Of a stretch of DNA of 5,349 nucleotides, positions 1 to 4,589 are shown piece by piece. Every line of letters begins with the position of its first letter. Within the stretch, counting starts at the first letter, position 1. The position numbers were made by a program, and so were the translations under genes. This DNA is from Actinomycetes bacterium. GTDB taxonomy: Bacteria; Actinomycetota; Acidimicrobiia; Spongiisociales; UBA4744. The stretch is taken from the NCBI GenBank assembly GCA_024641205.1, contig JAHEDM010000163.1:1036-6384 (forward strand), given 5' to 3'. The notes beneath the pieces were generated by a model. That model saw only the letters and a list, made by a program, of their open reading frames with translations. It had not been told where the DNA came from and did no database searches.

Positions 1-308
1 GGGTAGCGACCGATGGCCACCGGGGAGAGGATGCGCATGAACCCGGCCAGAATCAACGCTTCAGCCCCATGTCGATGAGCCGTGTCGCACACGGCAACCG
101 AGAAGGCTTCACGGTCGTCGTAATCACCCCAGGCAACGACCTCCACGGGAACTCCGGATAGAGCGGCTCGCTCGAGAGCGAGGACGCCGGGCCGGTCGGA
201 GATCACAACCGCGATCCGGGCACCAAATCCGAGATCTGCAGTGGAAGCATCCAGAAGGGCCTGCAAGTTGGAACCTGATCCGGAAACCAACACCGCAACG
301 GGCAGCAC
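1..308 (-). CDS. purN: Phosphoribosylglycinamide formyltransferase PurN, N-terminal part (3' end beyond window)
   Basis: The encoded protein transfers a formyl group from 10-formyltetrahydrofolate to glycinamide ribonucleotide, a cytosolic step of de novo purine synthesis. The 102 complete codons present read as the N-terminal half of this family, which is usually about 190-220 residues. Visible hallmarks are the phosphate-binding strand-loop VLVSGSGSNLQALL (about residues 6-19), ISDRPG (36-41), and LILAGFMRILSP (85-96), which closely matches the enzyme of E. coli. The catalytic Asn-His-Asp residues fall downstream of the window edge and cannot be checked. I chose the GTG at 308-306 because an AGGAAGG Shine-Dalgarno-like sequence (minus strand, about 315-321) sits 6 nt upstream and the protein then begins just before the first beta strand. 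The gene upstream on the same strand, a NIPSNAP-like protein, ends 81 nt away, so they could be co-transcribed, but a promoter-like element also lies between them. Identification is confident; the exact start is likely. Confidence 0.93.
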   Translation of the reverse strand, partial: MLPVAVLVSGSGSNLQALLDASTADLGFGARIAVVISDRPGVLALERAALSGVPVEVVAWGDYDDREAFSVAVCDTAHRHGAEALILAGFMRILSPVAIGRY

Positions 309-335
309 GCACAGCCTTCCTGACGTTTCACACGC

Positions 336-364
336 ATACTAGGAGGGCGCGACTCGCCCCAGAA
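336..364 (-). promoter_or_regulatory. Possible purN promoter
   Basis: On the minus strand TAGTAT (341-336) matches 4 of 6 positions of a -10 box. A poor -35 candidate, TTCTGG (364-359), lies 17 nt upstream. Transcription would begin near 329, leaving about 20 nt of leader containing the AGGAAGG ribosome site of purN. The spacing is good, but the -35 is weak, so this is tentative. Confidence 0.3.
345..359 (-). terminator. Short GC hairpin between the NIPSNAP-like gene and purN
   Basis: GGGCG (345-349) and CGCCC (355-359) form a perfect 5-bp stem with a 5-nt loop, 31 nt after the stop of the NIPSNAP-like gene. No T-tract follows on the minus strand, and the hairpin falls within the spacer of the possible purN promoter. 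It may be a weak terminator, a leader structure, or chance. Confidence 0.22.
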
Positions 365-389
365 ACCTGGGCTCCATCGGCTCAAGCGG

Positions 390-677
390 CTACGTCGGGA
401 CGACCACCATGGTGCGCGTGTCTATGGTCTCGACCAGCTTGGCCGGTTCGGGTTCGATCGCTCTGCGTTGTTCCGAGGCGTAGTAGCGCTCGGAGGTGGC
501 TTCGATCCCATCTTCAGCTCCGACAATCCAGATGAACTGGTTCTCCTCGAGGATCATCCAGGCACCGGTCACTTCAAACCCGACCGCCCGGCGCGCCTCG
601 ACCACGGCAGGAAAGATGCCGAGAAACGTCTCCATCTGGCCGTCCTTGATCTTGTACATCCGTAGCTGGTATTCCAT
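390..677 (-). CDS. Small NIPSNAP / dimeric alpha-beta-barrel domain protein
   Basis: The product is 95 residues and has no signal peptide or membrane segment, so it is probably cytosolic. The N-terminus MEYQLRMYKIKDGQMETFL resembles the opening strand and helix of NIPSNAP domains (a ferredoxin-like, stress-responsive dimeric barrel fold). It is followed by VGFEVTGAW (about 32-40), NQFIWIVGAED (46-56) and a C-terminal strand TRTMVVVP. One such domain is the expected size. These proteins have no single agreed function; some bacterial relatives act as small dimeric enzymes or accessory subunits. I start at the ATG at 677 because the domain begins exactly there and GGAG lies 10 nt upstream. An upstream in-frame GTG (725) would translate the 7-bp tandem repeat into a low-complexity leader and is unlikely. 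The gene lies upstream of purN on the same strand and is divergent from the first MFS gene. Family call is fairly sure; function is unknown. Confidence 0.8.
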   Translation of the reverse strand: MEYQLRMYKIKDGQMETFLGIFPAVVEARRAVGFEVTGAWMILEENQFIWIVGAEDGIEATSERYYASEQRRAIEPEPAKLVETIDTRTMVVVPT

Positions 678-682
678 GAATT

Positions 683-744
683 GTCTGCTCCGTGACTCGT
701 GACTCGTGACTCGTTTACGGTACACCCATTTCCATGGAGCAGAC
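683..744. repeat. 9-bp inverted repeat flanking the CGTGACT array
   Basis: GTCTGCTCC (683-691) is the exact reverse complement of GGAGCAGAC (736-744). The arms are separated by 44 bp that contain the heptamer array. The left arm, read on the minus strand, includes the GGAG that serves as ribosome site for the NIPSNAP-like gene. It could be a dispersed operator, a leader stem, or chance. Confidence 0.45.
691..714. repeat. Heptanucleotide tandem repeat, unit CGTGACT, 3.4 copies
   Basis: Three perfect copies of CGTGACT (691-697, 698-704, 705-711) are followed by a partial CGT. The array lies 14 nt upstream of the NIPSNAP-like start codon, in the region shared with the divergent MFS gene. Because 7 is not a multiple of 3, array changes would alter the spacing of control elements rather than a protein. 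Confidence 0.9.
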
Positions 745-754
745 CAAGCACTCC

Positions 755-760
755 TAATCT
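755..760 (+). promoter_or_regulatory. -10-like box for a leaderless first MFS transcript
   Basis: TAATCT fits the TANNNT pattern of a -10 box and ends 6 nt before the GTG start at 767, so transcription would begin at or next to the start codon. No Shine-Dalgarno sequence lies at normal spacing before that GTG, which supports a leaderless message. I see no convincing -35. Confidence 0.4.
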
Positions 761-766
761 GCCTCC

Positions 767-2005
767 GTGACTGATCGACTTCTGACCCGCCCGTTTGTGC
801 TCGCCTGGCTGGCCAACATGGTCCAGGGCATGGCGTTCACGATGTTCCTTCACTTCCCCGGATTTCTGAAAGGCCTGGGTGCAGGCGAGGTGGAGATCGG
901 ACTGATTGTTGGGCTCACCGCCGTGGCCTCCATCGCGGTCCGGCCTTCGGTAGGGCGCGCCATGGATCAGCGGGGGCGCCGCCCGGTCATCTTGTTTGGG
1001 AACATTGTCAACGTCGGCGTTCTCGCCCTCTATCTGACGGTCGACCACCTGGGGATCTGGCTCTATGCCGTGCGAATTATCCACGGGTTCGCCGAGGCCA
1101 TACTGTTCACTGCTCTGTTCACGTATGGGGCCGACCAGGTGCCTGCCTCCCGACGTACCGAAGGGATCGCCCTGTTTGGGATCTCCGGGATGTTGCCTAT
1201 TGCTCTTGGCGGGGTGCTGGGAGACGTCGTGTTGGCGCGGTGGGATTTCGATGTCTTCTTTGTCGTCGTGCTCGGGTTCGGAATACTCTCATTGCTCCTC
1301 TCGCTGCCACTTCCAGAATCATCTCGCTTGGGGGCAGGTGGCGACCGGCCTCAACGTTTCCTTGCTTCGGTAGTGCAAGAAGATCTTGTCCCGCTCTGGT
1401 GGGTCACCCTGGTGTTCTCCCTGGCGCTGACGGCTTACTTCACCTTTCTCAAGACGTTCGTCGTCGACACCGGCATCGGATCGGTCGGGCTCTTTTTTTC
1501 TGCCTACGCCGCGACCGCGATCGGGCTCCGACTGTTTGCCGCCTGGTTGCCGGACAAGATTGGCCCAAAGCGGGTGCTCTACCCGGCGCTGGGTTCGATG
1601 GTGTTGGGGTTCGTCGTGCTGGCCTTTGCCTCAGGATCAGGAGCCATCGCCGTCGCCGGAATCCTGTGTGGCGCCGGCCACGGCTACGCGTTCCCGATCG
1701 TGATGGGCATGGTGATCGCGCGGGCCGCCGATGCGGATCGCGGCTCGGCGATGGCCATCTTCACCGGTTTGTTCGATGTGGGCGCCCTCCTGGGCGGGCC
1801 GGCGTTTGGTGCCATCATCCGATTCGGCAGCTATTCATCGATGTTCCTGGCGGCGGCCGGTTGGATGCTGATCGGCGGCTTCGTCTACGCCTACTGGGAT
1901 CGCTCCAATCCCGCTCCCCCAACCTCGACCCCGCGTCGTCGTCTGGGAGGCACCTCTATGATCCCGGGCGAGAGCGCAGTCGTCCTGCCGGAAACCGATC
2001 CGTAG
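767..2005 (+). CDS. Major facilitator superfamily (MFS) transporter, complete
   Basis: A 412-residue polytopic inner-membrane protein of the usual MFS length, probably with 12 transmembrane helices in two halves. Motif A is clear in the loop after helix 2: GRAMDQRGRR at residues 63-72 with the conserved Asp67. Helix 4 carries a motif-B-like RIIHGFAEA (103-111). Helix 5 has a glycine- and proline-rich stretch, GISGMLPIALGG (138-149), like the motif C of efflux-type members. The second half contains the common DRGSAMA loop before helix 11. The tail after about residue 378 is polar and proline/arginine-rich and should be cytosolic. The GTG at 767 is the only sensible start, since the first helix begins near residue 9. 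A nearby upstream ATG (734) terminates after seven codons. Transport is presumably driven by the proton gradient; a drug- or metabolite-efflux role is possible, but the substrate cannot be inferred. It is divergent from the NIPSNAP-like gene and convergent with the DUF2207 gene. Confidence 0.93.
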   Translation: MTDRLLTRPFVLAWLANMVQGMAFTMFLHFPGFLKGLGAGEVEIGLIVGLTAVASIAVRPSVGRAMDQRGRRPVILFGNIVNVGVLALYLTVDHLGIWLYAVRIIHGFAEAILFTALFTYGADQVPASRRTEGIALFGISGMLPIALGGVLGDVVLARWDFDVFFVVVLGFGILSLLLSLPLPESSRLGAGGDRPQRFLASVVQEDLVPLWWVTLVFSLALTAYFTFLKTFVVDTGIGSVGLFFSAYAATAIGLRLFAAWLPDKIGPKRVLYPALGSMVLGFVVLAFASGSGAIAVAGILCGAGHGYAFPIVMGMVIARAADADRGSAMAIFTGLFDVGALLGGPAFGAIIRFGSYSSMFLAAAGWMLIGGFVYAYWDRSNPAPPTSTPRRRLGGTSMIPGESAVVLPETDP

Positions 2006-2026
2006 GCCCCCGATCGGCCACACAAG

Positions 2027-2072
2027 GTACCAAGTACGAAGTACCAAGTACCAAGTACCAAGTACCAAGTAC
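2027..2072. repeat. Heptanucleotide tandem repeat, unit GTACCAA, 6.6 copies
   Basis: Six full units run 2027-2068, followed by a partial GTAC (2069-2072). The second unit (2034-2040) is GTACGAA, a single C-to-G change; the other five are identical. The array lies wholly in the intergenic space between the convergent MFS and DUF2207 genes. Each unit contains the palindrome GTAC. It resembles the short tandemly repeated heptamers described in cyanobacteria and other bacteria. Confidence 0.95.
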
Positions 2073-2089
2073 GCACGCCGAAGGCGTGC
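2073..2089. terminator. Perfect 7-bp-stem hairpin between convergent genes, likely bidirectional terminator
   Basis: GCACGCC (2073-2079), loop GAA, then GGCGTGC (2083-2089) form an uninterrupted GC-rich stem. It begins at the base directly after the TGA stop (2092-2090) of the DUF2207 gene and lies 67 nt beyond the MFS stop. No T-tract follows on either strand, as is common for terminators of high-GC bacteria. The position between convergent stops supports a terminator or mRNA 3'-end stabiliser. Confidence 0.6.
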
Positions 2090-3961
2090 TCACCAAGCGC
2101 CTCCGCCGCCGCCTCCGCCGCCTCCGCCGCCTCCTCCGCTGAATCCGCCTCCGCCGCCCGAAGAACCCGGTGGTGCGAACGCACCTGTCAGAGCCGACTG
2201 CAAGCCGCCCAGAGCATTGGTGGAGTGACCGCCGGAGAACCCTTGCGTGCCGTACCAGTAGATATGACTTCTTTGGGCGAGCTCCTCCGGGGCGTGGATC
2301 CGCGCCGCCTCCAGGACATCGTCGGCCACCCCGAGGGTGATGGCATACACGAGGTACTCGTCCCAGAGGTCCAGGGCTATCGCAGGTGCTTCATGAAGAC
2401 GACTGAAATCCTGCAGGTACCGCTTAAAGGCCTGCCAACGGACCGCCAGCAATGCACCCTGGTCGGTGCGTTTGACCCATCCCGTTTGACGGATCCCAAA
2501 TACGGCAACAATGGCGGCGTTGATCACAAAAGCAATGATGAGGCCGGGCACCAGGAACGGCGCCCACCGTGTCCCGGCGACAGCGGCCCAGAAGGGATAC
2601 ACAACCGCGAAGATGACCAAGAGGATGCCGATAGCCCAGGCCAACGGTTTGCCACCACTGCGATCTAGCAGCCCGAGTCGAATCTGTTCCTGGCGAGCTT
2701 CGCTCTCGAACTTGTCGTAGCTACTTGCGTTGGCCGCCGCGTCTTCACGAATCCCTTGTCGAAACTCGGTCAGCGGGAGAGCACCGTCCGCCAACACTCT
2801 CTCGAGGATGTCCATCACCGGCTTCTCGACGGCGCCGGTCGCCTTGGCAACATCGGCGAGTCCGATCTCGAGATCGGAAATATCCTCGCGGCGCAGCCCC
2901 ATCCAGGTCTTCTTCTCGACAGACACCGGCTGGGCGCGCAACGCCCCGCGACGAATCAAATCGAACATCGTGGCAACGAAATCTTCCGTGCCGACCGGGC
3001 CTTGTCGCAGGAGCCCTCCCACCACGGCGGGAGGATGCTTGGACGGGGGCTCCTGTTCGTATTCCCGGTCGTACGCAACATCGGGCTCGCGCCCATAGCG
3101 CCGGTAGATGAACAACACGGCGATTGTGGCAGGCAGAAATGCCAGCAAGGCGAGCGTCACAACGAGGAAGATGAGCAGGGTCCGGTCGGTGGCGGCCTGG
3201 CTGTCTTGCGCCTGTTCATAACCGAGGATCTCATCCAGGCCGTTTCCGGCAATCACGGTTGCCCCGCCGGTCGATTGCAGGTCCGAACGAGGAAAGACGA
3301 CCCGCAGTTCGACCCATTGGCCGGAAGGAATACCTTCTGCGGTCATACTCGGCGAGATGCCGTCTGCCCCCAACGAAGTCGATCCGTTGACCGAGCGAGG
3401 ATGCCCCCACACGAGCACGTCCCCTGATGTTTGTTCCCCGGGCAGATCCATGGTCGCCATGAGGTGCCCGAGGGGTTGGCCCCATTGATCGCCCCACACC
3501 TTCAGATTCACGTCCACAACATCGTCGTAGGCGACTGCCAGACTGAGCATCCGGTAGCTGACGGTGAAGGTGCGGGCCTCATTGAAGGCGTCGTAATGCC
3601 ACACAACCCGCACCAACCCGGCCCGGCGTTCGACCCCGAAGGTTCCCAGGTCGCCCTGAGAGCCGAGTTCCGTAGGTGCCCCCGGCTGATAGGCGACCCC
3701 TTCCTCGGCAACCAGGACGTCGACTACATCCTCTCCAGATCGCAGCAGAATGTCCCGCCAGGCTCCCGAAAACGGGCCGTCGAAGTCATAGGTGATGTGC
3801 TCGGTGACCAAGACCGAACCATCCGGTTCGACGACGATCTCGACATCCGCATTGGTGAGACTGAACGACTTGGCCGCAGCCGGAGCGGCAGCCAGCAGCG
3901 AGAAGAGCGCCGCCAGGACGGCGACGAGACATACGGAACGAAACCGAGCAATCCTCGTCAG
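2090..3961 (-). CDS. DUF2207 membrane protein with signal peptide and poly-glycine tail (probable CTG start)
   Basis: A 623-residue envelope protein if begun at CTG 3961-3959. A signal peptide spans about residues 1-30 (positive n-region, hydrophobic core, PAAA-K cleavage site). The extracytoplasmic DUF2207 domain follows, with VEPDGSVLVTEHITYDFDGPFSG (45 onward) giving the typical opening. A transmembrane helix lies at about 261-285. A cytosolic region precedes two more helices (about 439-463 and 466-490). The conserved segment WQAFKRYLQDFS...LWDEYLVYAITLGVA is at about 509-545. The C-terminus is low complexity: five glycines, FS, thirteen glycines, then AW, as is usual for the family. The role is unknown; members often accompany LemA. 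The start is unusual: no ATG, GTG or TTG occurs in frame between the upstream stop and TTG 3811, which would remove the signal peptide and cut into the domain. A perfect GGAGG lies 7 nt before the CTG, and CTGA overlaps the lemA stop, suggesting translational coupling. A sequencing error is the main alternative. Confidence 0.88.
   Translation of the reverse strand: MTRIARFRSVCLVAVLAALFSLLAAAPAAAKSFSLTNADVEIVVEPDGSVLVTEHITYDFDGPFSGAWRDILLRSGEDVVDVLVAEEGVAYQPGAPTELGSQGDLGTFGVERRAGLVRVVWHYDAFNEARTFTVSYRMLSLAVAYDDVVDVNLKVWGDQWGQPLGHLMATMDLPGEQTSGDVLVWGHPRSVNGSTSLGADGISPSMTAEGIPSGQWVELRVVFPRSDLQSTGGATVIAGNGLDEILGYEQAQDSQAATDRTLLIFLVVTLALLAFLPATIAVLFIYRRYGREPDVAYDREYEQEPPSKHPPAVVGGLLRQGPVGTEDFVATMFDLIRRGALRAQPVSVEKKTWMGLRREDISDLEIGLADVAKATGAVEKPVMDILERVLADGALPLTEFRQGIREDAAANASSYDKFESEARQEQIRLGLLDRSGGKPLAWAIGILLVIFAVVYPFWAAVAGTRWAPFLVPGLIIAFVINAAIVAVFGIRQTGWVKRTDQGALLAVRWQAFKRYLQDFSRLHEAPAIALDLWDEYLVYAITLGVADDVLEAARIHAPEELAQRSHIYWYGTQGFSGGHSTNALGGLQSALTGAFAPPGSSGGGGGFSGGGGGGGGGGGGGAW
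2099..2158 (-). repeat. Low-complexity GGN repeat encoding the glycine-rich tail
   Basis: Thirteen consecutive glycine codons occupy 2099-2137; after a Ser-Phe pair, five more lie at 2144-2158. Codons are an irregular mix of GGC and GGA on the minus strand. The tract is in frame, so copy changes would alter tail length by whole glycines without breaking the protein. Confidence 0.9.
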
Positions 3962-4506
3962 AAACGCACCTCCGGCGCCTGATCCGCCGCTTCAGGGGCG
4001 TCGAAGAACGGCTTCACGGAGAACCCGGTCATGGCCGCAACCATGTTGGATGGCACCGTCTGCACCCGGTTGTTGAAGGTCAGCACGGAGTCGTTGTAAA
4101 TCTGTCTCGACACCGCAATCTTGTTCTCTGTCTCGGCGAGTTGGGCTTGAAGCTCGGAGAAGTTCTGACTGGCTTTCAAGTCAGGGTACGACTCGGCCAG
4201 AGCGAAGAGTTGCTTCAGAGCACCGGTGAGAAGGTTCTCGGCCTGCGCCTGTTCCTCGACCGTCCCAGCCGCCACCGCCCGGTTGCGCGCCTCCACGACT
4301 TGCTCAAACGTTGATTTTTCGTGGCCGGCATAGCCCTTGACGGTTTCGACCAGATTCGGAATCAGGTCGTAACGCCGTTTCAGCTGGACATCGACCTGCG
4401 CCCAGGCATTGTCTGCCCGGTTGCGCAATCGGACCAAACCGTTGTAGATGCCGACAATCGCCACCACCAGGACGACAACGACCACACCCGCAATCACATA
4501 GCCCAC
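3958..4506 (-). CDS. lemA: LemA family protein
   Basis: A 182-residue protein with one N-terminal membrane helix (about residues 4-20, rich in valine) followed by a helical extracytoplasmic or cytoplasmic domain. The family signature is complete: IYNGLVRLRNRADNAWAQVD (20-39), then VQLKRRYDLIPNLVETVKGYAGHE (40-63), and the later NFSELQAQLAETENKIAVSRQIYND stretch before VQTVPSN. The length is normal for the family. LemA proteins form a bundle of long helices, and their molecular role is unresolved. They are frequently encoded beside DUF2207, TPM-domain or HtpX-type genes, as here. The start is GTG 4506, preceded by a purine-rich GAGGGGG at about 5 nt. The ATG at 4510 is out of frame. It is the first gene of a two-gene operon, its TGA overlapping the proposed CTG start of the DUF2207 gene by 4 nt. 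It is divergent from the second MFS gene. Confidence 0.95.
   Translation of the reverse strand: MGYVIAGVVVVVLVVAIVGIYNGLVRLRNRADNAWAQVDVQLKRRYDLIPNLVETVKGYAGHEKSTFEQVVEARNRAVAAGTVEEQAQAENLLTGALKQLFALAESYPDLKASQNFSELQAQLAETENKIAVSRQIYNDSVLTFNNRVQTVPSNMVAAMTGFSVKPFFDAPEAADQAPEVRF
3967..3973 (-). promoter_or_regulatory. Strong ribosome binding site for the DUF2207 gene
   Basis: The minus strand reads GGAGGTG here, a full match to the anti-Shine-Dalgarno core, inside the last codons of lemA. GGAGG ends 7 nt before CTG 3961-3959, the ideal spacing. It is 16 nt from the next conceivable rare start (ATT, 3952) and over 150 nt from the first canonical one (TTG, 3811). This site decides the start call. 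Confidence 0.75.
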
Positions 4507-4520
4507 TCATCCCCCTCGGT

Positions 4521-4568
4521 TCGACTCCGGCCGAGTCTAGGGATTCGCGCAGGTCGGGGAGGAGTCGA
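4521..4568. repeat. Inverted repeats in the lemA / MFS divergent promoter region
   Basis: TCGACTCC (4521-4528) is the exact reverse complement of GGAGTCGA (4561-4568), with 32 bp between the arms. Nested inside, GACTC (4523-4527) and GAGTC (4533-4537) form a 5-bp inverted repeat around CGGCC. Placed between two divergent starts, they are candidate operator half-sites, though chance is possible. Confidence 0.45.
4534..4539 (-). promoter_or_regulatory. Possible -10 box for the lemA-DUF2207 operon
   Basis: TAGACT on the minus strand matches 4 of 6 positions of the -10 consensus and lies 27 nt upstream of the lemA GTG, leaving room for the leader with its GAGGGGG ribosome site. No good -35 is visible at 16-18 nt spacing. 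It overlaps the inverted repeats of this region. Confidence 0.3.
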
Positions 4569-4575
4569 GAACCCC

Positions 4576-4581
4576 TACAAT
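4576..4581 (+). promoter_or_regulatory. -10 box for a leaderless second MFS transcript
   Basis: TACAAT matches 5 of 6 positions of the TATAAT -10 consensus and ends 8 nt before the TTG start at 4590, predicting transcription starting at or within a base or two of the start codon. No Shine-Dalgarno sequence is properly placed before that TTG. The -35 region is not convincing. Confidence 0.5.
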
Positions 4582-4589
4582 CCGCCGCC

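Noticed and set aside
678..725. Upstream extension of the NIPSNAP-like protein to GTG 725
   Set aside because: It would encode the heptamer repeat as a low-complexity leader, whereas the domain and a ribosome site fit ATG 677.
569..1084. 171-residue open frame on the minus strand spanning the NIPSNAP-like gene and the start of the first MFS gene
   Set aside because: Composition is that of an antisense shadow, with no recognisable domain; it crosses two well-supported genes and a promoter region.
2027..2072. CRISPR array or transposon terminal repeat at the GTACCAA array
   Set aside because: The unit is only 7 bp with no spacers, and there is no transposase or paired terminal repeat.
1240..2142. 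300-residue plus-strand open frame within the first MFS gene
   Set aside because: Highly arginine-rich translation typical of a GC-rich shadow frame; it runs through the GTACCAA array and the hairpin, and the overlapping MFS frame is clearly real.
2756..3427. 223-residue plus-strand open frame antisense to the DUF2207 gene
   Set aside because: No motif, and the minus-strand frame has clear domain content over the same bases.
2090..3811. DUF2207 protein starting at TTG 3811
   Set aside because: This start falls inside the conserved first strand of the domain and discards a clear signal peptide; no ribosome site supports it.
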